A DNA stretch of 64,000 bases from Pleodorina starrii (GCA_030267565.1 BRXU01000003.1:4935001-4999000), one strand, 5' to 3'; positions 20,345 through 33,705 are shown, counted from the first letter of the stretch. The notes: a model not told the origin generated them from the letters alone. Program-made: numbers and translations.

Positions 20345-23300
20345 CTACGAGGGCAGCATCTGACGCAGCGCCTCGCGCCGTCGCCGCCATCGGTCGCCGT
20401 CGCGGTACTTCCGTACGCCGCCGCCCGCGCCCGCCGACATGATGACGTCCGCCGCCTCATCGTCGTACGAGATGCCGTACGTGGCGGGATCGAGCTGCTC
20501 GTCCAGGCTGCCCTCCGGGGCATCCTGCACCGTACCCTGCCGTACCTTGGGCGCCGCCCTGCGCAGCGGCCGCCGCCGCCCCTTCCCTCCCGCCCGATGA
20601 CCCCCCTCGCCATCATCCTCCGGATCCAGATCTGCTGCCGTATCATCGCCATCATCGTACGGCAGCAGCTCGAAGTCCTCCTCCTCCTCCTCGTCCCCCT
20701 CGTCAGCCTCCTCAGCGGCCGCCGCCCGGCCCTTGCCCTTGGCCGCATCCTTGCGTCCCTTCTTCTTCTCCTTCTTCGTGAGCCGCCGCTCCCCCTCGCC
20801 CGAGCTGCCGCCGCTGCTGCCGCTCCCTCTCCCACCGCGGGTACTGGTGCTCGCTTCCGCCCCACCATCACGAGCCGCCACCGCCGCTGCACTCGGTGCA
20901 GCGACGCCGTCGTCGGCGCCGTCGCTGGCGGCGCCGACGCCCGCAGCAGCAGCAGCCGCGGAGACGGCAGCGGCGCGGCGTCCTCCTCCTCCTCCTCCGC
21001 CTCCTCCTCCTCCTGCTGCTGCTGGTGGTTGTTGTCCGAGTATCTCCTCCGCGGTGGGTCCCTCGAACACCAGCTGCAGCTCCTGCGGGGTCAGTTGGCG
21101 CCACTCGCCCTCGGGCAGTGAACCAAGGGTCAGTGCGCCCACACTGACGCGGTGCAGCGCCAACACCTTGTTACCCACGGCGGCAAACATGCGCCGGACC
21201 TGATCGACATGGGATCGGGAAAGGGGGCAGGGGAGGGGAAGGAGGGAGGGGAAGGGAAGGGCGATGAGGGATGAGGGGAGGGATGAGGGGGCCGGGGGGT
21301 GTGGCGGTGGGCATGGCGGCTCTGGTGTGGATGTGGATCTGTGGGAGGGATCTGTGACGGTGAGAGTTGACGGCACCTCGACGTAGGGCCGTGCACCGCA
21401 CCGCACCGCACCGGGACGGCCCTGCCACGTGGGACAGCCATGGGACAGCCCGCACGCCGCCACCGAGCTTCCGGCCCCCCCATCCCCCCCCCACACACAC
21501 ACACGTGGCTCGGGTGCACCCACAGCCCTCGCCCCTCCTTCCAGTTGGGACAGACGGCGTCTGAGCGGACAAGGCAGCGTCCACGACCGTTGTCGGCCCC
21601 TGTGGGTGGGTGTCGACAGCGCGAAAGCCGAACACAGCCCGCATACCCACCTACCCGCCTCCAAGACCCTAAATCCTAAAGCCTTAAACCCAAAACCCAG
21701 TCTTCGCAGTTCCTCCGCTGCAGTATCCTCCGTATACCCCCCCCATCCCGCCCCCCCCCCAGTCTCACCTGGTGGTACCTGCCCTCGCAAATGGCCACCC
21801 GGGCGGTTCGCTCCCCCGTCCGCTCCAACTTAGCGGGCAGCAGCGGCGTGTAGTCGCCCTGCGTGGGGTGCGTGTGTGTGTATATTGGGGGTGGTTGTTG
21901 GGTACCGCACGCGCGGTTTGCCAAGCCTCGGAAGGTCCCACCCCTCAACCACCAGCCCCAGTCTGCGCTCCAATCCAACCCCACCCAGCCCCCTTTTCCG
22001 TTCCGAAAAGATGAGCGACAGCGAGAACCAGACCGGACCGTGGGAATTCACCCACCATGACCCCAGCCTTCCCGCCCACTCCCGCCGACACACCTACACA
22101 CAAACACGCACACGCTCACACACCTCGAGCACCAAGGAGCCGCTAGCGAACTTTCGCGCCACCACCTCCGCCTGCCTGGGGGTCATCGGGTCCGCAAGCG
22201 TCGCCTCGTACACCTGCACCAGTACGGCAGTAGTACGGCAGCAGCTGAGGAGGAGAGTGGCTAGCAGGCGGTGACTTGGGAATCGGGCCCACGCTAACGT
22301 TCAAGGGGAGCGGGCAGGAGCGGGCAGCGGGCGGACGGACGGACGCACTGACTGGCTGACTCAGACGCAAGGCAGACCGGTTCGCACAACGGCTGGGTGT
22401 GGGCAGAAAACAGCCGGCCGCAACCTCACCCGGTCTGCACCAACAGCGCAACAGAAGTGGCACACCCTTACGACACACCACACCACACCACACCACACCA
22501 CACCACATCAGGCCTTTCCGTCCTCCCCCTTCCCTCATCTCGAGGCCTCCCCCGCCCGCCCTCACCTTCCATATTCCCCTCCTCGGCGAGTTGATGCGGT
22601 GCAGCAGCGTTCCGTCGTCCGTCAGCAGCAGCAGCCCCGACGTATCCTTGTCCAGCCGACCCACACAGGACAGGAAGGGCCGCCGCCGGGCGAACCTGAG
22701 GGACCGACGAAGACCGCCAGCCACACGGGGCAACGAAGCAGCGGTCACATGCAGCAACGGAGCAACAGTCACATGCAGCACAAGAACACGGTCGCGGCCC
22801 CCCCGGGGGGAGCGCATCATCCGCGAACGCAGCACCGGGCGCCGAGAAAGACGAACCGCAGGGACGCCCTGAGACCGAGGGGACCGAGGCGACGTCGCCG
22901 AAGCGCGGACCCTGCAGTACTTACCGTATCAATCCTACCGAAAACAGCCTCAACAAACCAGACCCCGGGGCGGCCGTGTGAGCTGCACCTTGCCCATGCC
23001 GGCCAAGTCACGGCTCTACGGTTCCGTCGGGGCGGGGGGCCTCAACGCCACCGGCGACAAGTCCAGGGACCTGCCAACCCCCGTCGTACTGTACACGTAC
23101 CTGTACGGCAGTAGGTCGTACACGACGGGATCGGGTATGTTTTCGTCGTCCGGCGATGTGACCACGTATCCGGTGGGTTTGTGCAGCGCCACCAGCAGCG
23201 GTGAGGGCGGGTCGAGCTCCTCACCGTCCAACACCACGTCCCCCCAAGCCACCTTGTCACCCACCTGCGGCCGTCGTACCGCCGAGTGCCGTATTGGGTC

Positions 23301-24860
23301 GAGGGTGGGGTGGGGGTGGGGAGAAGCGTCAGCGCAGGCGAGGGTGACGTGGAAAGTACGGTACTGCGTCCGGACTGGGACTGAGTACGGTACTGAGTCC
23401 GGAACGTAGGACGTAGGACGTAGCGGGGTCGGGGCTCCGGACCGTGTGTGCAAGTGCGGCGGAGGCAAGGGCACAGAAACAATGCGGTAGCGTGGGAGGG
23501 GAAAGGCGGCACCTTGGATCCGCCGAGTGTATATTCCCTGGCCGCGAGGCACTCATCCGGCGCGAGGAGTGCGCTCCTCGCTGTCGCCCGCACTGCGCCT
23601 CCATGCGGCCGGCGGCTCCCGGTAGGAAGGAAGCGAGAGAGCAGCCGCACGGGTGCGGCCAGTCCCAGAGCGCGGAAAAGGTCGACAGCACATCGGCAGC
23701 ACAGCACCACACCACACCATACCACACCCAGCGCAGCGCAGCATAGCACACCCGCGAGGAGGACCGCAGGGCACGCGAGCCCCGTGTCCAGGCTCCACGG
23801 GCACATCTGAGACCGGACACACGCACATGATCAGGGAGCTGGTCGAACCGGATCGCGGACCCCCACGAGGCAGGGGTCTCACCCGGGGATCCGCGGGCAT
23901 TAGACACACACACCCGCTGACCCACCCATCCGCTGACCCGCCAATGCGCTGAGCCGCTTAGCTGCTGACCCCCTTCTGACCCCCTTCTGACCCCCTGGCT
24001 CGCACCTTGAGCTTTCCGCCGTCCCGCGTGGTCACCCGGCCCTTCTTGACCAGAACCTGACACTCCCGCCGCTTGCCGTACCCCAGGTTAGCAAGCAACC
24101 GCTCCACGCGCAGCGCCTTGCCGGCGACTGAGGGGAGGAGGGGGGGTGGTTCCGGCGTTACGTTCCGGGTTTTGGGAAGGGTGGTTGCAGCGGTTACGGC
24201 AGTTGGTCGTTGTGCTGACGCGGCGCCGCTCAGCAATCTCACACGTCAGGCAGGTCAGAGGGCACGGGCGGGGCGCCGGGCGGGCGGGCCGGGGCGATGC
24301 AACAGTGATGACTGGCGGGCGGCAGCACGAGCAACGGGTGATTGGAAGCCTCGGGGAGGCCGAGGCAAGGCTGCCGGCACCGTACCCCGGCACCTCAGCC
24401 ACCTCCGACTTGAGAGGCCCAGTGCCCTCTCCACCCGCCGATAACGAACTACCGGTATGCAGGCCGCCCACCCCGGCCCACCTGGCGCGTCGCCGTCGTC
24501 GTCATCATCGTCCTCGCCGCCAGCTGACCGGGCCGCCTGGGCCACCACCACACCTGCAGCATTGCATTTTACCCCGGGGGCAAATAACCGCTGCAGGCTT
24601 TAGCTGGAAGGTTGGGGCGGCGTCCGAGGTAAGGGAAAGGATCTGGCTGGGGAGGGAGGGGCCCAGTCCGTGCGGGCTTGCACCGGGCGGAACGCGGAAG
24701 TGCCTTGCGTTTTTGTGCTAGGCACCAGCATGGGCGTGGGTAAGGGCAGGGCTGAGGGGCTGACGCAGGTGCTATTTGATATCGCGCGCTTGAGACTCTC
24801 CCGTGCGCTTACGGGGAACGAATCGGGGATGTGCGTGGACGCTGTGCGTATGCAGTACAA
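20345..24860 (-). CDS. Chloroplast-type RsuA/RluB-family pseudouridine synthase
   Basis: Eight phase-matched exons: 24684-24860, 24482-24590, 24006-24127, 23101-23264, 22566-22695, 22124-22213, 21769-21858 and 20345-21199; 578 aa. It should isomerise a uridine in rRNA. An S4 RNA-binding domain lies at about 103-140 (VERLLANLGYGKRRE). The catalytic domain follows with LLVALHKPTGYVV, the motif GRLDKDTSGLLLLTDDG (nucleophile Asp206), KVYEATLADPM, GRYHQVRRMFAAVGNKV and VLALHRVSVG. The N-terminus is Ser/Thr/Arg-rich and reads AFRPRLFAPGVKCNAAG, like a plastid transit peptide with cleavage near VKC; that is an inference. Start choice is uncertain: an in-frame ATG at 24731 would shorten the leader by 43 residues. 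After about residue 350 is an unusual 230-residue tail with poly-Gly, a Lys-rich KKEKKKGRK block, a long Glu/Asp run and a basic end. Confidence 0.88.
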
Positions 24861-25370
24861 TGCACCCTGTGTCGTACAGTTGACGGCGGCGCCTCATGAA
24901 ACGAGGTCGCCTGTCCCACCTGGACAACACCAACTACGACTTTGAATCCTGTGGAATGCGCTGGCAGAAGCCATGTTTCCGTCACCCACCTGGTCGCCCC
25001 TGGGTCCATCGGGTCCAGGCTCGTGCACACGGAAGTGTCACGAAAGCCGGCGGTTTTGCATTTATTCTATGATGGCAAATTGTGCGTTTGCAGTACAGCT
25101 CCAGCATTGCAGGGCTCAAGAACTAATAATCCAGCAGCTTTGTGGCTGTAAAATATAGTGTGCGCGAGTCGTGCTTCTTCGTAAACGATAATTTGATTTC
25201 GTTAAGTTGTTACACAATTATCTTCGCGAAGCTAAGAATTTCCAAATGTGAGATGCGACAACTCGTAACCAACCGCCTTTCGTTTCGCCCCGAAACCTCC
25301 GACTCTAGTCCTCTGTTCAAGAGATAATAGTACTATGTTCGTCTATAATTGAATTATAAAATTCGATACG
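24861..25370. promoter_or_regulatory. Divergent promoter region
   Basis: 510 bp separate the start codons of the leftward pseudouridine synthase and the rightward DUF3119 gene. The right half (25140-25370) is clearly more AT-rich than the neighbouring coding DNA. Both products look plastid-targeted, so joint control is plausible but unproven. No clear TATA box was identified. Confidence 0.4.
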
Positions 25371-27240
25371 ATGGCCCTGAGCATGAAGTCAGCGCTGGGC
25401 GTGGCCCACAAGTCGCGCACTGTGCAAGCGGCAGGCTCGCCACTGCTGCGCGCTCGCGTGCAGCGCACGCCTTTCTCAGTCCAAGCGGTATGTTTTACTT
25501 ATAGCATCGAAAACCTCGCCTATATGATCAGCCCATTTGGCAAACTCAGCAGAGTCTCGATTTCATACGTCCACAAGAATGGCGCACCGACAATGCAGGT
25601 GTTTGGCCGGGCGAAGCAAGCCAAAGTCACGAAGCGTGAGACTATCACACCGGAGCCATCCTTCAACCTGCAGCTGGGCCTCCTCGGTCTGTCGGGCCTG
25701 TCAATCTACGAGAACAACTACGTGCTGGGCGGCTTCCTGGGGTTCCTGGGCGTGTTCCTGGCCATCCAGGCGACACGCATCAGGTGGGAACTAAGCGGGG
25801 GTGGGGACGGTAAGCTACGCACCCACAGCGACAGAGACCAAGCGGCTTCGGAGCACGCTCCTGTCTGAGATTTGGTACTGCAATGAGATAGGGTACGGAC
25901 GAGTGGCTGATCCCCTTTCCCGCCCTTCCTCGCCCGTCCCCGCATGTGGACGACCCGCTCCGTGCAGGTTTGCCTTCGATGATGAGGTGCGCTGGGACAG
26001 CTGTGCTGCGGATGGTTTGGTTTAGTAAGGGGGGCGGCACGGCTAGTAGCGCCAAGTAAGGCGGCCTTTCATACCTCGTGTGCACCCACACCGGCAGCAG
26101 CAGCGCTGAGTTTGCTCATACCACCCGAACCCAAATTAATCCCTGGCCGCGTGTCTGCTGCGGCTGCGTCGACTACTTCCCAAAACGGGTGAAATTCTGG
26201 GCCACGCGCCGTAGGCTCCGCGGCAGCAACTGCGGCCCTCGAGGGAGCCTATCCTATGCAAGACCGGGGCAAGTAGATAGTCAAAGGGCGCCCTGCCCTC
26301 TGGCCGTGTCCTCCCTCTTGCCTCACTCACCCAGGCCATGGAGGTCCTCCGCGCCGGCAAGGAGAGCGATAACGTGATCGTGGGCGGCCGCAACCGGTGG
26401 GAGTACTCGAGCTTCATCAACTGGGAGATGTGGTGGCCGGGCTTCCCCGTGCTGGTGTACTTCAAGGTGGGGGAGAAAAAAGAAAATATTGCAGCGGAGA
26501 AGGAGACGGCGTTAGTGAACGGACCCAGAACCCAGCAATACTTACCGAACATACCTGTAACACCCCCCCCCCTTACCTGTCTCTCAAGGTGGGGGAGAAG
26601 GGGAAGGCCTGGGAGAGGTTCGGGAGGCCTGGGCGGGGGCGCTGTGCCGATGCGGGCGCCGAAGCGAGAAGTGCAGCGCGATGTACGGCGTGTGCCGCGG
26701 GCGTGTGTGTGTGTATGTGGGGGGAAGGTTGTGCCTGCGAGAGCAAGCTTGCCGCTGGTGCCGCGCGGTAGCTGGCCCGCCGATGCTCCAACCGGCATGG
26801 CGTGGGAGCATGGCATGACGCCGACCCGCGCTTCTCTGGCGCCGCCGTTGCGTGCTCTATTCCATTCCAGGGCCCTTCAGCGCGAGGCCGTTGTGTGCCG
26901 CATCCTGGGCCAGGGGCGGCGAGGGCGAGCCCGCCTCCCGCGTTGCCCCTCCCCTAACCCCACCCAAACCCTGAACCCCTTGGGCGCCTGTGCTCCTACC
27001 GACCGCCACCGTCACGGCCACTGCTACGCGTGAAACCCAAAACCCCCAATCAGCGTTTGCCAACGCGGTCGGTCGGTCATGCGCGTTCCTTCATCCCCAT
27101 GCATGATCCGCGCACAGGAGAACAAGACCAAGCCGGAGGGCCAGGTGCACTTCTTCCCCATCATCTTCAACGGCAAGCAGTTGTACGACGTCATGGTGGA
27201 GCGCTGCGGGCCCTCCAAGAACAGCGGCCCCAAGAACTGA
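25371..27240 (+). CDS. DUF3119 family plastid membrane protein
   Basis: Five phase-matched exons: 25371-25487, 25599-25783, 25968-25986 (19 nt), 26335-26466 and 27118-27240; 191 aa. The family is conserved in cyanobacteria and plastid-bearing eukaryotes; its function is not established. Residues 1 to about 39 form a plastid transit peptide rich in Ala, Ser and Arg with a likely cleavage after FSVQA. A hydrophobic pair of segments follows at about 62-95 (LGLLGLSGLSIYENNYVLGG, then FLGFLGVFLAIQATRIRF). The C-terminal domain reads NVIVGGRNRWEYSSFINWEM, WWPGFPVLVYFKE and VHFFPIIFNGKQLYDVMVER, which is the recognisable DUF3119 core. The small third exon is supported by phase on both sides. The neighbour upstream is the divergent plastid-type pseudouridine synthase. 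Confidence 0.88.
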
Positions 27241-28101
27241 AAAGAGAGGGAGGGAAGGGAAGGGAAGGGAAACGGAATATGGTGCCGCTCCTGCCGCGCA
27301 CAGTCGCAGTCGCATGCCTCCATCCATCCGTCGCTTTTTCGCTGACGGCTCTGGTTTCGCGCGGCTTGGGTGTGTAGATAGCAGTGCGCGGCTACCTGCG
27401 ACGACCCGGGCTCAACGCTCGCTGCTGTTAGTGCCGCGGCTTGTGATGGCCGCGACGACGACGATGGGCCGCGGGGGACCGACTGCCGCCACCCCAGTAT
27501 GGTAGTGAGGCGCGCGCGTACGTGGCGGACCTACCGTGTGGCACCTGGCGGTTCCCTCGGGACGTGGCGCTGTCGTGCGTCCGGTCGTCGTTTACGCTTC
27601 GATGTACAACCGGCGGGTCCTGCCCCGTGGACAGTTTTGGGTAGTGGAATTTTGTTGTGGCTCGTGGGTATGCGCGCTGCTGCGTGCTGCGTGTATGTTC
27701 CATGTGCGGTTACGCATCGTGCCCCGGCACGCATGCACGACTAGGCGGCAGCGTTTCGTGGACTGGGCTGTCGAAGGCAGGTCGTGCTGTCAACAAGCAA
27801 CGGTGATGATGATGCTTCGCCATCTTCGTTCAATGTATTGAAAGCGAATGAATGCGCCTCATCAACCTGCACTACGTTCCCTTGAGTGGTTTGGTCCCTA
27901 GCTCAGTGTGCGTGTCGCGGCCTGCTGACGACTAAACGAGTTCTCGCGCAGATTGCACCACCATCGATGCGTGGGCAAATGTATGCCGCTTGAAGAAAGC
28001 CGCTGACCTTCGGCTACAAGCAGCGATTTGGATTTTCTCGTAATGTCCTGTCGTACTGGTGTGTCGTACGTGTGCTACAACTAACCCAACCAAGACCACG
28101 A
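27241..28101. other. 3' flank of the DUF3119 gene
   Basis: It holds a short purine-rich aaggg/aggga run just after the stop, then ordinary intergenic DNA. No exon was supported on either strand and no clear TGTAA signal was found near the stop. Confidence 0.35.
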
Positions 28102-28405
28102 ATGAAGAAGACCCTGCGCAGCGCTCTCGACATCGTCGCCGACATCCTCGCTAACGAAGCCAAGTTCTGCGCTGGATGGAGCCTGCTAGGTGCCCCACAC
28201 CGGTACCCCGCCCGCTTGCTTGCTGGCTCGCTCAGATGAAATCCAGGCCGTCCACGCGTCAATCCGCGCCCCCAGTTCGTACCATTGGCACTGGGTACCC
28301 ATGTTACCCATGTTTACCGACCACGCAAATCCCTTTCGGTCCACCCCCGCCGCCCAAGAAACATTCGGGGGCCTTCGGCCAGGCCCCCTAAGTCAGGCAC
28401 CCTAG
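28102..28405 (+). CDS. Small two-exon candidate gene, unknown function
   Basis: Exon 1 (28102-28189) encodes MKKTLRSALDIVADILANEA and then KFCAGWSLL, using almost only the preferred codons of this genome (AAG, CTG, CGC, GAC, ATC, GCC). It ends CTA G|gtgccc in phase 1. The acceptor ctcgctcag at 28231-28235 joins in phase to exon 2 (from 28236), giving DEIQAVHASIRAPSSYHWHW. The frame stays open to a stop at 28403-28405, but the last 40 codons look non-coding, so a further splice near 28293 (TGG|gtaccc) is possible. Helical and mixed-charge, no signal peptide. No family recognised. Confidence 0.4.
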
Positions 28406-28496
28406 GCCAGGCCTCCTAAGCCCTGCCTCCTAAACCAGGCCTCCTAAGCCAGGTCCCTTGAGCCCGGCCCCCTAAGGCAGGCCTTCTAAGCCATGC
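28375..28496 (+). repeat. Degenerate short tandem repeat (ccaggcctcctaag-like)
   Basis: About seven or eight imperfect copies of a roughly 17-bp unit of the form 'ccaggc(c/t)(c/t)cctaag' run head to tail. They overlap the doubtful 3' end of the small candidate gene. Confidence 0.75.
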
Positions 28497-28499
28497 TTC

Positions 28500-31400
28500 G
28501 CTCGCGCGGCTCGAATTCCATTCGGATCTCTCGGGCGGGCGGGGGCGTCGCATGAACCCGCTCTGCCACCCTCAGGCCGCCTCCGGAGGAGGGGATCCCC
28601 CTTCTTGACCCTTCACCCTCGTTTGCTGTAGCGCACTGTTCTAGTCGAAGCAGCATGAGGGGACGCAGAGGGGCGAGGCATGGATTCCACTGCAGCAGAC
28701 TCAGTCGCCTACTATTTCCAATCTTGGTAGCAGCTAAGTAACTCCTGCTGCTGCTGTCGTCATGAAGCATCAATTACAGATAGAGCGTGGACGTCGGCAT
28801 GCTCGATCGGCAGCTAGCCGCCGCCCCAACACAAAGCTGCCCTTGCTTGCTTCATCAGCGGCACTGCGTGCGTTGAATACACATATGTGCCGTCGCCACT
28901 GCTTCATCAGGCTTGCGAAGTTGCGATGCGTCGTCTATCGAGTGAGGAGAACGCATGCACGGCGGGTTTACATGGGAAGAACGCACGATAAAGGGCCCAC
29001 GGCACGCACGCACGCACGCACATCGCCCGCAACGGACAACCCACCTCGCGCGCACGCACGGACGGACGGACACGCATGCAGCAGCGGACTTCACGCAATG
29101 GCAACAAAGAAACCTAAGCCGTGACCGTTATTATTATTACTCGCCCTCGATAGATAACTAAAGATGTTATGCGGCACAACCTCCAACTACGTACGGCACG
29201 CATTCGTCATACATCACGTAACCCAACATACAGGTCCCCACATACAGCAGCTACCATACCTGGACTTATCTGTCCGTTCACCGCTTGGTCGTACTTCTTA
29301 ATAATAGTTGAACAATTCGTACGGCAATCAGCACATTAAGGCCCGGATGGAACACACAGCCTTTCCGCGCGCGTGACGAGCGAGCCCGTCCCAGCCATGC
29401 AGACACCGACCACTACTGTAAGACCCACAGACCGACCAACTGGCGGCAAAGCATTGTTAATAAGGGCTCCCCGCGCGCAGCGCCGCCATGACGCGATCGA
29501 TTTACTAGCTAATTTGATGTCCACCTAGGGTAACAAACCCCGGCCCCAAAGGAAACGGACGCCCTTCTCCATCCGTCCATATATATATACCCAAGCAAGC
29601 AAACAAGGAAGCACCCGCTTCCAGTCAGGAGCGAGAAATAATAAACGACGGACCTGATTGCTTCGGCTCGGCCTCAGCGGCGGACTCCATCACATACACA
29701 TACATAGCATACGGTGCCCATGCATCACAATCAACAAGCTCTGAGTGCACCGGCGGCTGTTGCTCATCACCGACTTCCCACGAGCGCGAAGGAGTCATCA
29801 CGCACCCTTCTCTTCTCAATCCACGCACGCTCATCACCTCATCCCTCCTCATCTCATCGCCGATTACGCACGCCAAAAAAACAACAGGGATTTTGCGATA
29901 TCTCTTTTCGCGCTGCTCGCTGATGTACCTACGTACGGCAGCTGATGATGCGATAATGCACAGCCGGGCACAGCGGGGCACCGGGCGATGCATATACGTG
30001 TAGGCACGCACAAAGCCTGCGCCTGTATGTAGCCCTCATGCAGGAGAAATAAAAACCAAGCCGGCGTTTACTCCGCCGATGGAACATGTATGCATCACCA
30101 GCAGCTAGCCACGCAGACGTCTCACTCGCTGCTGCTGCTTGCATCTCGATCGCACTACATGATGTTGCATTATACGTACGGCAATAATCATGCACAACGA
30201 ATCTAGCACCGCACGCACGCACAGGTATACGTATACCTATATATCTAAATACCGCGGGCGGGGCACTGCATGCATGCAGACGACATACAGTCGCCAATCA
30301 AAGACGACACGCATGCAGGCACGCATGTACATACACGCTCGGGATGGATGGAGTCGCTGAAACAATCACGACAGAACGCGAATCACGACAGAACGCGCAC
30401 CTTACTACCTGACCTATCTCGTTAGTTGATGGTTGCAAGCACATCTATCTATCCATCGACGGGTCGATGTCCATCTACCACACCGGCGCGAGATGCAAAA
30501 CATGCAAAAAAATGCATGCACGCAGCAGCCAGTTTGACCCGTCCATCTCGCGGATCGCTCGATTGGCATGCAGGCGGGCACGCCTAACAATTCCTGAAAT
30601 GTTGCACGCGAGCACGTGCACATGCAAAGACCAAGACGCTGCTGATAGAGCTCCGCATCGCGCGCGCTGCGGTGCAGCTAGCGGCGACAACCACTGCGGA
30701 ATTCATCAAGTACGCGCATAAAAAACCAATTTGTACGCAAGCGTGAGCAACAACCAGGACACCCAACACGACCCAACTAACCTCCGTCCCTCCATCCCCA
30801 GGAAACATCCATCCACGCCATCCGTTCCGTCCTCCGTTCATGCATGTCCATCAAAAACGGAAACTAACGACACCATACATGTGACTTCATACCCGGCAAC
30901 GAACGAATATCTCGGCAGAACCAATCGTGCGTCCGCCCTTACAATATCATTCGCCAAGCGATGCGAGGGCAGCGTGGTTGAGCCTCTCGGCCTTCCAAGC
31001 AGCCCGCCCATCAGAAGCTAAACCCGACGCGCGCGCGCGGACAAGGTACGACGGTCGGATGATATGTGACGTATGAGGACACAGCCGACTGCGTGATGTA
31101 ATATGATGCGATACATGTGCGGTGCTGATGCGATAAATTCTGCTGCTGAGGCGCGCTCGATTGAGCGAGCAACAACTCGCTATGCGTGTAGGCCGATGTA
31201 GGCCTACAAATGTGCGGCCCCACTCGGCAGGCCAAAATGGTGGTAAAGGCAAGCGAAATACGAAAGACAAAGCAGATGCGAAATAATTTCGAGCGTAGCT
31301 GCAACGAAAGCGCAATGATGCAAAAATGTGGGGGCTGATGCATCTGCGTGTGCGTATGCGGCGCACGGCCGGCCGGCCGGCCGGCCGGCCGACAGGCGCA

Positions 31401-33705
31401 ACGGACAGCGATACCGATGCACGAACGTGTGCGTCGGAACCAATCAAGGACGGCAACCCGACACGCACACGCCCCTCTGACCATGAGCACGAAGCAAGCA
31501 GACGGGTACGGGCATCTCGACAGGGACAATCCCCCACACCACCCCACTCGCGCACACCTCCGGCCACTGCTTGCTTGCAGGGAGGGAGCCGCAGGCGCAC
31601 CGACCCAAGCAATCACGCAGTAGGCAAATATGACCATCAGTACCTACCCGCTCTCACAGCCACATGGGGGTTCATATGATATATGGATGGGGTTATTGCT
31701 GCAGCACGCACCCAGTGAAATTGACGGCGCGTGTATATATCAGCAGTAGTTGGTAGGCTATAGCTAGGTGGACCAAATCGATAAGACAGCAAAAGATCCC
31801 CGCACTGTCGGTGAGCTATTTTATTTCGTTCGGTGTCTCGTATGAGACCGCGCTAGCAGCATCAGGCGAGGACGGACCGCTCGATCGTTCGCCTTCCCAG
31901 GTACTCGCACGCACACACGGCGGCCTTGCTCACACATACACACAACTTATGCTCATCACATAGCCAGTGCGTGCCTACCCTGCCATACATCCTCATCAGC
32001 CCACGCACGCACCAACTCGTGCACCGTGCATACATGTATGTATGCACGGTATCCGCCCCTAAGTCCCTCGCTCACTCTCCCTGTGTCGCTCACGCTCACG
32101 CTCACGCTCACGGTGGCCATGGCTGGCTGATCCATGTCCGACAGGCAGGCAGCCACGCCCGCCTGTCGGTCAGCCCGGCCATCAAGAGACATTTCACAGT
32201 CAAGACTTTCGCTCTGAAACCAGTACGGCTCGCTCGCTCCGTGCAGGCCCCCCTTATGGCACCGTACATCGCGCCAACAATTCACCAACACCGATCGGCA
32301 TCAGCAGGCCATGCGCCTGCCTCGCTCGCAATCCGCGCGCCGCGCGCGCGCCGCTCGTTCGCCGTTGACAATGCCGCAGCCACCTTGCCTCGACCAGCCG
32401 GAAGCACTGACGACTTAGTCAGGCCTTTATCTTACGTGCGCCGCATCGACCGACCGCATCGCGCGGCCAACAGGCACGCGCCGATCGATGATTATACTCA
32501 CTCATCCCTTTCCATCCCGCCCCTGCCAGCCTGCGTGCGTGCACAGTGAACCAAAAATGCGCTCACCTTCCTACACACAACTAATTGCTGGTATCTGATG
32601 ATGCATGTGCAGTATCCCACGAAGGAAGCACATACACGGAAACACACGAGTGGATGCATGGAGGCGCACGCACGCACGCATGCATGTCGTCGCCTCCGTG
32701 TGCGTGCACGGCACGTCGGCGGCGCAGCCACCTGCTGCCTGCATGTGCCCACACACTCGCTCTTGCTCAGTTCCCTCCCTCCCGCCGGCCTGCTCCATCC
32801 GAGCAAATTATGGAGTACAGAATCTGGAAGCAAATATACAGAAGACCCATGATAAGACGAAGGCGGCGTCAATCGCTCCTCGGGCAAATCGGGCACTCGC
32901 TCGAACTCTGGACACACGGATAGATCTTGCATTGACGTACGCACGCACGCGCGCGTCTCCAGCACGCAGCTAGCCAGCCAAGCAGCTGCTGCTGGTGCTA
33001 TTCCCACCTCGCTCGAAGGGCTGATGCTCTGTGCGTGTGTATCTCTACTTGCAATTATCCTCTGGGAGAATAGAAATAGAATCTTCGCCAAAAACGTGAA
33101 TCAAGAAAACAAGAGCGCATATGCATGCGCCCTCCCAAGTAAGCATCGTCCCATACATCTATCGCCCCTGCTTTGGCCGATCGCGTAGCGCATACCCTTG
33201 CCACGCACGGCAGTGCCTTGCGACATAAAAGCTTCCCCACAGATAGACGCGCACTCGAAAGCTCTCATGCCGCAATAGTAGTAACGGATAGCACTAGTGA
33301 TACCAGTTTTGATAGCAAAGCAAGCGCAATTCCCAAGCATACATCTCATCCAGATCACACCCAACAGTGACGATTGCGCGCTCGACCCGCCCAATGCGCG
33401 AAAAAATAATCACACACCGCCAGACTGCAGCCATACAGACTGCAGCCAGACCGCCGCCGCCGCCGCCGCCGCAGCATGCAGCTACTGAGTGGCCATTGCT
33501 GCTGTTGGCTTCCACCGCTTCATTCACCGCTGCGCGCTTCCGCGGCCACCGACACCAGCGCTTGCTGCGTGCTTTATGCATCATCATCGCCGCTACGCTG
33601 CCACCATGCAACGAAGGCCGCCAACGAACGTTCCATCCATCCAGAGATCAGGATTGATTGCGCTCCGTCATCCTGCACGCATGATGAACGCGCCGTCCAC
33701 GCACT
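28500..33705. other. 5.2-kb gene-free, low-complexity interval
   Basis: No supported exon. The sequence is enriched in short tetranucleotide runs (gcac, gcat, gtac, tgca), e.g. 29006-29022 and 32664-32684, plus a (ggcc)n run at 31367-31391 and a (ccg)n run at 33450-33474. The plus- and minus-strand ORFs in this interval lack splice context and codon bias. It forms the 3' flank of the leftward kinase gene. Confidence 0.4.

Noticed and set aside
20597..21203. Plus-strand Leu/Ser/Pro-rich ORFs
   Set aside because: Antisense shadows of the poly-Gly and acidic tail of the pseudouridine synthase.
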